A stretch of 64,000 bases of DNA from Siphonodentalium dalli (lineage: Eukaryota > Mollusca > Scaphopoda > Gadilida > Siphonodentaliidae), in contig CP136061.1 of the NCBI GenBank assembly GCA_032622095.1, forward strand, positions 248,633,582 to 248,697,581. The letters run 5' to 3'. Shown here in pieces: positions 11,673-22,740 of this stretch. Below the pieces are notes generated by a model. That model was given only the letters and a program-made list of their open reading frames with translations, was not told where the DNA came from and did no database searches. The number at the start of each line of letters is the position of its first letter. Position 1 is the stretch's first letter. A program made the translations under genes and the position numbers.

Positions 11673-12507
11673 TAGTTTATTGCGCGAGATTTTAATAGAA
11701 CAGTGCATAATGAAGATAACGATACTATTTGAATTTATCATATAAGTGTCATTAATCAAGAAATGTGTCAACATAATCACATTTCTAGGGATAGGCAGAG
11801 TGCCAAAGTTTTTATTAACATTCATTTTCATAATATATAGTCACATGATCTAGTCACATAATCACATTTGAGTATTCTACAGACTACATGGTACAACACA
11901 TTTTAAAATTATTTCAAATTTTGATATTTTCTATGTGATATATTGCTTGAACCAAATTGTTTATCAAAACATGTGGAAATACAACTGTTCATCCCAGTTC
12001 ATCCCAGTTTGAAGAATAATGCTAATAGAGACCTTTCGCATCCTCACGTTTAAGATTACGAATACGGATAGCTATTCGTAGTCGTAAGTCTATCCGTGTG
12101 GCCAAAAAGTCCTTTCCCAAAACGACTACGCGTAAGAGTTTTGACGAACACGTACCATCATTATTTCGTACCACTTTTACAACTCAAAGCGTGTGTTTGG
12201 TATACAGTCCCTTAATACTTCACTTATCGTCTCATTTGCAACAATGCGATAATCATGACCTGTTTATATTGTCAATAATTCGACCAGTCACAACGTACGA
12301 CCCGGGATTCTCGTGATATATTATGGCAATACAGGTATAAATGCCAGGTCATATGTGGTGGAAATTCAGTTCGTTGTTATCATATGGATGACCTGATAGG
12401 CGTTATGCTGATGGGGGGAGAGCGGTTCCTAAATTTGGACCTCACATCAACCACGACGCCACCACTTCAAGACCCTTTCAGTCCGCAATTTCATTTCAAC
12501 GCGATTT

Positions 12508-13448
12508 CTGCAGAAAGACAGTCTAGCCAGATTATGCCACCCCCCACAATTTACGACAGAATTATCCATAATTGTCATCATTATTATGTAATATGTATGT
12601 GCAAGGACGTGGCTAGAGGGTTTCCGTTGGGGGTGTGCACACGACTACGGGCAATAGACCAGGACCCACCGGGCCGATCATGGTTGTTCGGCCCGGTGTG
12701 AGAAAATTGTGAAAACTAAACAAGAAAATCGCAAAATCCTAGCATCTAGACTGACCTCAAACTGTCCTAGTGTTGGAAATTTCAAACCTCATACTCTTCC
12801 TTAGTTTGGAAATTTTCAGTCAACGATTTTAACCAAATGTAGTAAAATATTGTTTTCTTAAACTCATTAGCAGTTTTTTATTGGCCACGGGGAGGGACCA
12901 GGACACACCGGGCGAAAGTTTTTTTTAAACGTGAACAAGAAAATCGCAAAATCCTGGCATCCAGACTAGCCTCAAGCATTCATAGAGTTGGAAATTTCCA
13001 ACTGATGACAATTCCAGTGACAATTTTGACCAAATGTAGGACAATATTATTTTCTTAAATTAACTAGAAGTTTTTGACTGGCCACGGGGAGGGACCAAGA
13101 CACAAGCTTTCCAAGTGTTGGAAATTTCCAACCTGACACCCATAAGGTTGGAAAATTTCTAACTGATGGCCACTTCAGTCCAAAATTTTTATCAAAAGAA
13201 GGAAAATATTCAAATATTGGTCCAAAAACAATAAATTCCCCACAATAAGTTGTTTGAAAATCAAACTACAAGAACATTATCAACCTATTGTTGGTGTAAA
13301 ATTTCCAACTAATGTTGTGTCAGGTATGAAATTTCCAACTGTTGAAAATTTTGACCAAAATTGGAGGGTGAGACACCCCCACCCCCCCCCCCTGTCGCCA
13401 CGTCTCTGTGTATGTGTATTGGGAATCAATTAATATCCTATCCTATCC
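12508..13448 (+). mobile_element. (TATCC)n-tailed retroposon 3' end, interrupted by a hAT-like element
   Basis: AAAGACAGTCTAGCCAGATT at its start and TATCCTATCCTATCC at its end match 41823-41954, where the sequence is uninterrupted. In copy 2 of element L the site is empty. So this is a retroposed 3' tail of a LINE- or SINE-like element with a pentamer tail. Confidence 0.7.
12594..13416. mobile_element. hAT-like non-autonomous element (family G) with 8-bp target duplication
   Basis: The element 12602-13408 starts CAAGGACGTGGC and ends GCCACGTCTCTG, and is flanked on both sides by TGTATGTG (12594-12601 and 13409-13416). Eight-base duplications with CA(R)GG...-type ends are characteristic of hAT elements. 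The interior has repeated TTGGAAATTTCCAAC motifs and no coding sequence. Confidence 0.85.
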
Positions 13449-14619
13449 AGGCCTATCACCTCTTTGGGTTTAGGAGATCAGACATAAGTTTGCTGTGCTC
13501 GCTGATGTGCATCACTTCTGATTTGTCCTATCAAATCGTAACAAAGTCGACACGGTGATGTTGGTGGGTGTGCCAAATATTCTTTTGTACCACCAAATCC
13601 ATGTCAGTCGTGTTTTTTTGGCGACTGGTTTCATAGTGTACTTCTATATATTACTGCAAAGTGTTGTGTCGCAGCCAGCGATTACTATCCGTTGTGAATA
13701 GCGATCTTATTTCGCGGGAAGCTCGAGATTCACGACGACGAGTACAGTGATTGTCAATCTAAACAGCACCCGAGGTTGTAGCTCAATACAACTGGATGGT
13801 TTACATGATATACATATACAGTCTCGAACGGAGTAAAGTGATATATTGCAGAAAATAAATTTCAGGTGTTATTTGAGCTTATTAGAAACCATGAAATCGT
13901 AACCGTTATTGCGGATAGTAAAATACGACAACGATTAGAAAGTACACAAATGTTGGTGACGTAGTACCCTATCCGTATCCGTAATCGTAAACGTGAGTTT
14001 TGCGAAAGGTCTCTAATACCAAACATAACCATGATATACCCGCATGACTCTTCTTGGGGCATCTCAGAAACCAGAACTGAGGAAACATGTTATAGCGTGT
14101 AATGGTAGGCTGGTAGCCACTGCCTGAAGTTATAGGCTTCGTAATAATTGGGAATAACATAACTTCTTTTTTGCTCACGATACCAGTGACGATAAAATCT
14201 TTGTTACTGTGATTAACATTACAAGCTGATCAAGCTGATCCACATTAACTTGGAAAACTGTTTGAAATTGTTCAAGCTGGTCCGGCTGGCCTTCAATTTA
14301 TATGTTAAGATTTTATGTTTTACGTTGTCAAAAGTCTATTTTATTCCATTATTTATTATATCTTTATTTCCATGTCACATATGGTCAAGTGTGTTTTTTA
14401 TTTTATTGCTTATTTTCAGCTGAGTTCTACATAGTTATTCTCATTTTGTTGTATCAGTAGATGGAATCCTGATTAAATTTTATTTTTCCAATAGCGCAGT
14501 TTCTTGTTCTATCAAGTTGAATTTGGGTTAATGTTGGCCATTGTGCAACTGATCCAACTTCTGATAACCTCTATATATGACCTGTTTCTGTTCAAAACAC
14601 ATCAAAATAAGACTCAATA

Positions 14620-14731
14620 GCAGAAATGGAAAACAAATTTGGCACATGGAAAAAACTGCTTTTCGGACCCGAGAGACACCCACACACCCCATCATACGTG
14701 CCTGAATTTTTTTTCCGACCCCCCCCCCCTG
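14620..14731 (+). repeat. Repeat R1, copy 3 (truncated)
   Basis: GGAAAACAAATTTGG, 'CATACGTGCCTGAA' and a terminal C-tract as in copy 1; the left part is missing. A weaker resemblance is at 40430-40495. Confidence 0.6.
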
Positions 14732-16096
14732 CATTATCAAGAAAAAAAGAATGGTATAGTTCAGTCCAGCAAAAAATAGTTTATTTGACCAGAGTTGATA
14801 ATACAATATTTTGGAGCTTCCCCATTAAAATTGTATATACATGTACTATAGTGTATGTTGTATATATACAATAATATGGGGACAAACAATAAGTAGGTTC
14901 GAATAAAACCATCTAGCCATGTACGTCCCTGCATATATATAATAACCTACATATTCCGAACGTTTCCAATTCTTATCGGTGGCATTTAAACACACAGATA
15001 AGAGGTCAAAGAGGAGTATTAAGCAAAAATTGCAACGACATGCGTTTACATTATTTGTGGTGGTATATAGTCAATGTATACATTATATATAGTGTATCTA
15101 TATTGTCAAGTTCGCCTACACGCGGTTTTAAAAGGGCGCATTGAATGCAAATGCGACACTGTGTTCTCTGTAAATTATCGCGATGATGGAAAACCAAACA
15201 CTAGTTGATCGACCAACCGATTTTCGGATACAATATCTTCGAAATGTGGACAACAGGCGGAGCCATTCTGGTGACGAGTGAGTATATAATAACAACAGGG
15301 TCACAGATGGAATCATGTGGAGTGTCAACCAGTGTCCATTTCTAAATTATATCAACATTCACCCTATCATTTTAGTTTTTTAATTTGTTTATTGAGAATA
15401 GAGAACAACAAAGAAAGAAGAGACAAAATGCATACACCCCATCATTATCTCAATCCAGGACATGGGAGAGCGTAATTCTTCCATGCACTGGTCTACTTTC
15501 TCACTTGTGACACGTAATTATAAAATAGTTAAAGGCATATATTGTGTTCGGAAATTTTTGCATACACCTCTCAACTTATAAGAAAGACGAAGCAGCGATA
15601 CTAGATATAACCTTGACATAATATTGTCCGAAAATGGGCTTTCTGTAGCAACAACAATGGTGATAAAGAACAATAAATTTATAATTTGTCTTCAGAAGAA
15701 CTTTAAATTTCTCTTATTAGACAGCTAAAGTGGTCGATGGTGTGTTCTATTTAAGGTTTGCAAAATCAGAGTTCCAAACACTATATGCAGCTTTAATTAA
15801 TTTACGTTCCGAATTTACCATAAATAATATAATTAGTAAATTTTAACCATATTGAAACTGTATTTTAAATATTGTAAATATTGGTTCGACATCAATCGGG
15901 AAAATACACAACGCCACCTTCTCAAATTAACGTGAAGGCGTATACTAATACATGTATATATTAATCAATCCATTTGTATATTCGGTCGATAATTAAATGG
16001 GTTATGTGTAGTATTATGAGAATTTTATAGTGAACATTAATAGAAAAATATTGACGTTGTTTTACGAGGTATACCGATGAATAGCACTCGCCATAG
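14732..16096. other. No gene seen
   Basis: AT-rich, with TA-rich runs near 14830-14870 and 15060-15100. No exon-like frame with splice sites and no repeat shared with the rest of the window. Confidence 0.5.
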
Positions 16097-17010
16097 TCTG
16101 GTCGTTGAGACTCGATTTTAAGGTGAACCGAGAACAAATTGTTGATAAGCTGTTTTTTGTGTCATTTTGTCGGGCAGAATCTGCGGAACAATATATAAAA
16201 AATCTGCTGAAATCCTCTTTGGGGGAAAATGTCTACTGCTCTTTAAAATATGGTTGTATTTATGGCTTTTTGTGTCAATTTTGCTGTTCGTTATTAGTCC
16301 AGTCAACTTAATGGAAAGAAAAACCCTACCGTTAACAAATTGCAATGACGTTTGGTGTGTTTTAATGTGACTTTTCCCATATAACAATATAACCAAAAGC
16401 CCCAGAGTGGGAAAGTCGTCATTTTAGGTCAAAATTCGGGAATATGTAAAAAAAAAAAATGGTGAAAATTGAAATTTTCTGGTTGAGACTCGGATTTTAA
16501 GGTGAATCTATATTAAATTGGTAACACGCTGTTTTTATTGTTATTTTTCGGGCATAATCTGGGGAACAATATATCCAAAGTTCGCTTTGGGGAAAATTTA
16601 CTACATATCTTTGAAAAAGGGTCCTATTTATGGCGTTTTTGTGTAAATTTTGCAGTTCTTTATTAGTCCAGTCAAACTGATGGAAAGAAAGCCCAACCGT
16701 GAACAAATTTGCTATACAATGACTATTGGTGTATTTGTGTGTGACCACACTCATATAATAAAAAAAATCCTCGTGAATTCCAGAATGGGAAAGTCGTCAT
16801 TTTTGGGTCAAAACACTGGAATATGTAATCAAAATGGTGAACACTGGAATTTTGTTAATAAACACATAATTATGCCAACCATAAACGCTCAGTCGAGTTC
16901 CCTGACTGCCAGATGTGACCAAATAATAACATATCCAAAATTCCCGTACGTTGTCATGAAGGGAGAGTCGTTAATTTTGGATAAAAATGTAGAAAATATG
17001 TAAGAAAATA
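16097..17010 (+). repeat. Tandem repeat, two and a half ~385-bp units
   Basis: 16097-16477 and 16479-16855 share 'GAGACTCGATTTTAAGGTGA', 'TTATTAGTCCAGTCAA', 'ATGGAAAGAAA' and 'GGGAAAGTCGTCATTTT'; a partial third unit ends near 17010 (GGGAGAGTCGTTAATTTTGG). Short open frames appear in corresponding places in both units but are not conserved as protein. Confidence 0.8.
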
Positions 17011-17139
17011 GTGAATTTTTGTCCGGGAACCAGGTCGGTCATCCCCCACACATGGGCACAGTATTAAACTTGATCCATTTTTGTTGTTCGTAAGGATATC
17101 TGCTCATACTCTTTCGACGCTAACATGTGGCCGTGTATG

Positions 17140-17700
17140 TACCAGGCAATATGGCGCCCATTTCCTGGAGTGTAATACCAATCACTTCAATTTATTAATG
17201 TGACAGAAACATGCAACAGAAACGCATTATTCTTGTTTCCATAGCAAATCCATGCCAATTCGTGCATACTTTGACTCTAAAACAATAAAATGGCGAATCA
17301 TAATCCGTTATAATAAGTCATATCCCGAGGATTTGACAATTCGGTGTCTAAAAAAATTTCAAAATGACAGCGAAAATGGCAGTCGGAAGTGAACAATTGA
17401 AATGTTTTTTGTTGTTGTTTTAAAAAAAAAAATCTTACGATATCGAATAAATGTATAGCCAATATGTAGTCACATATGTCACCATACGAGTTTCCAAAGC
17501 CACCAACTAGTATCATAATACATCAAATGAGTGTCCCAATCCACATAAAGAGTGCGACAAACCATATACAGTGTTACATAACCCCTATAGTATCCAAAAC
17601 ACAACATGTGAGTATCCCAATCTATGATGGGCGCCCCAAATTAAAATATTGTTCCAAACCATCGACGGAGTGACCCAATCCACCAAACGAGTTCACAAAT
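17140..17700 (+). repeat. Degenerate repeat block with ATGGC motifs and ~36-bp units
   Basis: Contains 'AATATGGCGCCCATTTCC' and 'GAAAATGGCAGTCGGAAG', like the motif in the fold-back arms, followed by degenerate units around 'GAGTGTCCCAATCCAC' (17490-17700). Possibly a decayed relative of the 934-4874 element. Confidence 0.4.
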
Positions 17701-18547
17701 CACCCCAACTGATGTAGACTGAGGTAGGTTGTGCCACAAACGATACTGAGCTGCTATTGACATACGCCTGTCATGACAACAATAATGATTTGCCATCTGT
17801 ATAACTGTATTTTAAATACCAATCAAGTGTATATTTCAAAAACGGATTTTGGATGCATGCATCCAATTATGAGATAATTTGGCCTCGAATGGTGCATAGC
17901 CATGTCCAAGGGCGGCGGAAGCTCCGAAAAAAATGTGAGGTCAAAATGTTTTGGGGAGGGTCGGGAGATAACCTAGTAAGTCTTAGTTTGTCATCCCACG
18001 GAAGGGAGGGGGATAATCGAGGGTGAAGATATCGTGGAACAAACACCGCATCGGTAGTTCAATACCGGTGCCTATTCATCTGGTTTACACTAAAATATGT
18101 GGTGTCAAAATCTAGTAATGTGACACATACTCGTACCAGCGATCTAAAGATTAGTGAGTGTCACCCCCAAGCGTCAAAAGTACAAGTATACAGTGGAGGG
18201 GGAGGTATGCTCCCTATCGGGATTTTTTTTTAAATGTGTTCAATTTAGAGCACTAAGGGTGCGTTTGGCAGTCAAAACTTATTATTGTAATATTTCATAT
18301 AACATATAAGGTACCCATAATTTATGAGAAAAAGTGGGGGGGAGGGCTGGCGGCACAATATGTGTGCCACACCGACTCATCGCATATGGTTACGTCCCAC
18401 GATCTTTTACGTCTTCGAATCTGGCTAAAATATATTCATAAACATAGCTGCTTGGCAAAAAATATTCTCTATAACATGACTGTTCATACGCCGGAAGCTG
18501 CTTTATATAAACATTATTGAATTACATGTTCTTTGTAAACCTAGCAG
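17701..18547. other. No gene seen; G-rich patches
   Basis: Purine-rich patches (18000-18020, 18190-18210, 18330-18350) of the kind found in family G and R1 elements, but no clear ends. Confidence 0.45.
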
Positions 18548-19121
18548 AACAGAGCAGATAGTCCTAATTGTCAATGTGGTTTTCCGAAGGAGGATGCTAG
18601 TCATTTCTTCTTCCACTGTCCATTGTTCACCAATCAGAGAAGAATATTTTACCACAAACTTGAAACAAATAACTTTCATATAGAAAATATTAAGCATCTT
18701 CTCTGTGGAATCTCTGAAAATGACCACAGAAGAAATATATTGCTATTTCATATTACACAGTCCTACATTAATGCAACTAAACGTTTTGGGTAACTTCGAT
18801 CATTTATTTTTCTCTGTTATGTCAACCTGTCATTGAAAACAATTAAAAATTTAAATGCCCGGCCTTTTTAGACACAACTTATGACAACGTGAGGGTAAAA
18901 CTGGACACAATAAAACTCCACTCATAGCACACTCTGTACAAATATTCACATCTGTTTCCCTGCTTAAATATTCACAATTTCATCCTGCCATCTTGTTTAA
19001 ATGTTATGTTATACCTTTTGTGCGGGAGGGGGGCGTCACTAAGTTGACAAAACTTGTGTCACAATCACCATGTATATAATTGATATACAATAAAATATGT
19101 TTAAATCAACAGAGCAGATAG
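18548..19121 (+). mobile_element. 5'-truncated LINE insertion with 14-bp target-site duplication
   Basis: The body 18562-19107 codes the RT C-terminal zinc-binding tail: 'CQCGFPKEDASHFFFHCP', 'LLCGISENDHRRNILLFHIT', stop near 18790, then an AT-rich 3' UTR ending in AATAAAATATG. The exact 14-mer AACAGAGCAGATAG stands at 18548-18561 and again at 19108-19121, which is what target-primed reverse transcription leaves. The left duplication also fits the usual coding sequence before this motif, so microhomology at the 5' junction is possible. Confidence 0.75.
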
Positions 19122-19640
19122 ACCACAGAGAGTTTATTAAATTGTGAAATTACTTCCCATGTTAGACGTTGCGCGATGTTATTTATGGGACACCACCTGC
19201 AGATACGTGCGTACTATATATGGAAACAATCAATCTTAATATTGTCACATGAAGCGGCCTGTATTCGTATATATCATTGCTCGTGGATATACACATACTG
19301 TATATGTGGCATGTTTATTACTGGGTTATCAGTCGCCAAAAAAGTACACTGTATAATGGGAGCATGTTGGGGTAACGTATACTATACCTAAGGACATAAG
19401 GTCATATCAGTATTGTAGCCGAGACGTATATACGCTGTACTGTGTAATAAGGAAATGGGGGTATGTTATGCCACTTGGGCAAATAAGGTCACATCAGTGA
19501 CCGAGACACCGTAGTATAAGCCGTCGAATAATTATCTCTTCCAAAACTACTATAACAGCTGCCTATACAAATTCGCAAATACATGCTTTCACCCGCGCCC
19601 GTGCCTAGGGGAGGACGGGCGGTACAATAAAATCGAAAAC
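19122..19640. other. No gene seen
   Basis: Unique AT-rich sequence with a short direct repeat (AAGGTCAYATCAGT at 19399 and 19488). Confidence 0.45.
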
Positions 19641-19661
19641 ACTACTCAACACTCCAAACCT

Positions 19662-19895
19662 TCAGAAAACACACTCAGCAACCCAGTCCGGCATCAGTTG
19701 CTTCCTCAGTTCGCGACCGCACCACATAAACAGATCAACGGGTTCTGACACTCGCACAGGAGTGGAAGGCGGGCATTGCACCATCAATAGTTGAGGAGCC
19801 CCGACCGACCTTAAGTCAACCGGCTGGCATTGCACCCCCTTCCTAGCGTTGAGCCCGTAGTACAATCCAGGAATACAACAGACTAAGGCAACTGG
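19662..19895 (-). CDS. Possible minus-strand terminal exon
   Basis: After an acceptor-like CATGGACTCCAG the minus strand reads 'ALVCCIPGLYYGLNARKG', 'VQCQPVDLRSVGAPQL', ending MPDWVAECVF and TGA. G/C-rich third positions set it apart from the surroundings. Not recognised. It could be part of an unknown repeat. Confidence 0.25.
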   Translation of the reverse strand, partial: PVALVCCIPGLYYGLNARKGVQCQPVDLRSVGAPQLLMVQCPPSTPVRVSEPVDLFMWCGRELRKQLMPDWVAECVF

Positions 19896-20111
19896 AGTCC
19901 ATGCAAGTCTAAATAGGACAATAAATTACAACTATTCACAACTCAAAATCAACGCACAAAACTCACACAGAGACATCAAGGTAAGTCTTCATCGCCGGTC
20001 CGGGTTCGGAATGGGGATGGGGCTTTGCTTCTTGCTGCGGTGGCACCCACCCCATGCACAGCAGGCAAACACCTACTGTGCATGGATATATATCAATCTA
20101 CTTACAAACTC

Positions 20112-20264
20112 ACAAACCCCATAAACGTTCTTCAGCGGAATTACAGCATTCAAAAGTGGGTTGTAGGAGAGGGCCGACGGTCCTTTCAAATCGTCCCGGG
20201 TCTCATCCCAAACTCCAAACTTGTGATCGAGACACACACTTAGTGTGTAACAAGGGTATCGCAA
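20112..20264 (-). CDS. Possible minus-strand exon
   Basis: 'FGVWDETRDDLKGPSALSYN' then 'PLLNAVIPLKNVYGVCEF' ends exactly at a consensus donor GTAAGTAG (minus strand). The end phase 0 does not fit the candidate exon at 19662-19895 (needs phase 1), so the two are not shown to belong together. No family recognised. Confidence 0.22.
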
Positions 20265-20399
20265 TTTATTTAGGGAACGTATATACAGTTATATATATAT
20301 TCATGCAGGTCACACCAAGAACAAACATAGTTAGAGGTTGGATGGGCTTTGTATGTGTATAGATCATCTAAAAGGGCTGACATGGACGTACATGTTATA

Positions 20400-20663
20400 T
20401 TAACCCTTTCCATATACTAAATGGATTATCTCGGTCAGTTAAAAGTTGTACATCTAAATGGTCTGGTATTGATTTGCAGGGATGTCCAGGTAATATAAGT
20501 GAACGACTGATAAATAAAAGTACAGAAGGAGTCATATATATTGAGGGAAATGTTTAGATAATAAGTTCAACAAACGACATATATATGTCGTTGATTTGAA
20601 CTTAGTATCTGAAAATTTGGGATAACTACTTACGAATGACACTTTAGCATAGAAAATGGTTAA
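20400..20663 (+). mobile_element. Family C TTAA-flanked element, copy 2
   Basis: Begins TTAACCCTTTCC and ends ATAGAAAATGGTTAA; TTAA borders and CCCTTT termini are those of piggyBac-type elements. Inside is a small hairpin (ACGACATATATATGTCGT). Confidence 0.65.
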
Positions 20664-20686
20664 ATGCAGGCCTGCATCCACATCGT

Positions 20687-21084
20687 TTAACCCTTTACCC
20701 AACAGAACGGCCCTGTGCCAATGCATTCTCTTATATATGCGAGTCGACCATAGGTCGCCTCGCATATATAAGAGAATGCATTGGCTTAACACATTAAAAA
20801 TTATAAAATTGTTAAAGAATGTAAGAAAAAATGGTAAAAAGTGTTAAAAAAGATTTTTTTAGGCAAATGCATTCTCTTATATATGCGAGGCGACCTATGG
20901 TCGACTCGCATATATAAGAGAATGCATTGGCACAGGGCATAACTGTAACTATCACAATGTGGTCAAGGAGCCGATTCCAATGATATCCATATTTGTATGG
21001 TTCTATTGAGACAGACCGAAGATATTTTAGGCTGTTGAAGCTTTATTTGGCCGGTTTTGGCCGGTTTGTTGGGTAAAGGGTTAA
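20687..21084 (+). mobile_element. Family B double-hairpin element, copy 1 (piggyBac-type, TTAA)
   Basis: TTAACCCTTTACCCAACA at the left and its complement TGTTGGGTAAAGGGTTAA at the right. Inside are two ~66-bp near-perfect palindromes (CAATGCATTCTCTTATATAT ... centre GTCGACCATAGGTCGC), mirror images of each other, separated by an AT-rich spacer, then a unique right arm with GGCCGGTTTTGGCCGG. TTAA borders plus CCCTTT termini point to piggyBac-type transposition. No transposase. Confidence 0.85.
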
Positions 21085-21099
21085 TCATTCGTTGTGTTC

Positions 21100-21230
21100 T
21101 TAGTAGGCATATATAGTATCATAGCAGGTGACCCGACTTCGTCCGGGCGTTGACCTTGAATTGACAATTTGAAGGTCAAGGTCAGGTCGGGGTAACGATT
21201 TGACCCGCCCAAAACACTCCCCCGACAAAA
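21100..21230 (+). promoter_or_regulatory. Inverted AGGTCA half-sites (possible nuclear-receptor sites or repeat end)
   Basis: 'GTTGACCTTGAATTGACAAT' is followed by 'GAAGGTCAAGGTCAGGTCGG'. TCAAGGTCA is the extended half-site of SF-1/ERR-type receptors. The same bases form an imperfect palindrome, so a transposon terminus is as likely. Confidence 0.2.
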
Positions 21231-21289
21231 GTATCCCTTATTCAGGTAATAATCACAGACGATAGAGAAACAGATAATACAATGGGCGT

Positions 21290-21362
21290 TTGTTGAACTT
21301 ATTATCTGAAAATTTTCTAAGGGAACTTCTCGTCAGTGAGTATTTAGTATAAAAAGGGTTAA
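21290..21362 (+). mobile_element. Family C, copy 3 (right end only)
   Basis: TTATTATCTGAAAATTTTC, 'GTCAGTGAGTATTTAGTATA' and final AAGGGTTAA match the right end of 45719-45968. Confidence 0.6.
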
Positions 21363-21727
21363 ACCAATGATCCACACCAAAATATCGATTGCGAGTAAAT
21401 TGTGCCACACCCCATTGTTGCCAATCGTGTGGTGCAAAGTATCGAGTCTCTATAGTTGTTTTCTGATAAAGTTGCTAATATCATCACGTAGACAACGGTC
21501 GACCGTTGTACACATATAATACGTGCGTTGGACACACCTATCCTGTCACAATTCACACCCTTACATCATGTTAGCACTCCGTCATGTAGTTATTTGGTGT
21601 TGCTTCACCTTACCTGGACATTTGTCGACATATCCATACGATGGACACGTTTACTAAGGATGAAACAATAATACCAAAGCGACGATGCATATCTCTCCAG
21701 TAAGTACACTTTTTTCAAATAGATATC

Positions 21728-21850
21728 TAGATCATGTCATGAATCTCTACTCCAGCTATACCCTTCTAGAGATCATGCTCCACCAGTACAAAACCTGGGA
21801 ACTTTTTCATATACTGACAGGGAAGTGTATAACGGACGTTATTACGGGGT
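21728..21850 (+). mobile_element. Family E fragment
   Basis: TAGATCATGTCATGAATCTC, 'AGATCATGCTCCACCAGTA', 'AACCTGGGAACTTTTTC' match the ends of the copies at 60.9 and 61.7 kb. Confidence 0.6.
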
Positions 21851-21885
21851 TAATTTTACAATGTTTTGATTTAAAAAATAAATAA

Positions 21886-21960
21886 TTAACCCTTTCAGTG
21901 TCAAGTCCGATTTTTGTATCAACCCATATTTCCTTGATCATTTTTCAAATTTATTGATTA
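21886..21960 (+). mobile_element. Left end of the TTAA/CTTTCAGTG family
   Basis: TTAACCCTTTCAGTGTCAAG then TCCGATTTTTGTATCAACCC, matching the left end of 35575-35953. The right end was not found. Confidence 0.5.
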
Positions 21961-22236
21961 TAATAATGTGATACATTGACGGAAAGAGCTCTTGTTTTTC
22001 AACAAGGCGCTGTGATATATGTAATGTGAGTTCCTTTGTGTCCCATCAGTCGCATAGTTCATCACCACTTACAATTTATCATCACCATCAAATTCTAGCT
22101 TCCACCAACATCATTGCAATGCCCTATTCTCTAATACAAGTTAACTACAATTGTATTGAGATAACAATATTTTTCATGTACAATCGACGTCTTCGTCATT
22201 ACAAATCATCATTAGTATTTATTTTCTGTAAAGATC

Positions 22237-22740
22237 TTTAAAGGCACGCGAGGCCTTAGTTGTCGAAAATATTCATATTTGTTCCAATCACCGTAAACAG
22301 AAAAACATTAAAACGCATACAGTTTCGTTCATATATACCATGACCATCGCGTAAACAGCATGTTATCATAAATATTTACTATATTTTACCTAAGCAAGAG
22401 CCTGATTGTGTTACAGAAGACAGCACAATGCTGCTGGCTAATCACACACAAATGGCATAAACGCTCTTTATTCGTTCCATATCAGGAATTCACCAACAAA
22501 GAACGCTCTTTATGTTTACCATCATAATATAAACAAACACCAGAAAAGTAACTTTTTATGCTTTTGTTTACATAACAATGGTCAAAGATATGACAATAAC
22601 ATACTGTTTATGCGATATTTCTTATTTGTATACGGACAAAGTATGTATACATTTTGTTGTTCTTTCTGTTTGTGGCGGTTTTTAACGGGTGGAAATATTT
22701 TCACAGGATACCCACCGCCAAGGCCAACCGCACCTTTAAG
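22237..22740 (+). mobile_element. Family H repeat, copy 2 (diverged middle)
   Basis: CTTTAAAGGCACGCGAGGCC start, 'GTTTGTGGCGGTTTTTAACG' and ACCGCACCTTTAAG end as in copy 1; the middle has little visible similarity. Confidence 0.6.

Larger units (their letters stand above)
12028..14013 (+). mobile_element. Long TA-flanked element L, copy 1 (carries nested insertions)
   Basis: GAGACCTTTCGCATCCTCAC at the left and TGAGTTTTGCGAAAGGTCTC at the right form ~40-bp inverted ends, flanked by TA at 12026-12027 and 14014-14015. A TATAAAT box at 12337 precedes an ATG at 12384 (MDDLIGVMLMG). It is interrupted at 12508-13448 by a retroposon tail that contains a hAT-like element. Confidence 0.8.

Noticed and set aside
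20532-20847. Frames with CILLYMRGD / YKRMHW motifs recurring at several loci
   Set aside because: They are translations of the family B palindrome, repeated wherever the hairpin occurs.
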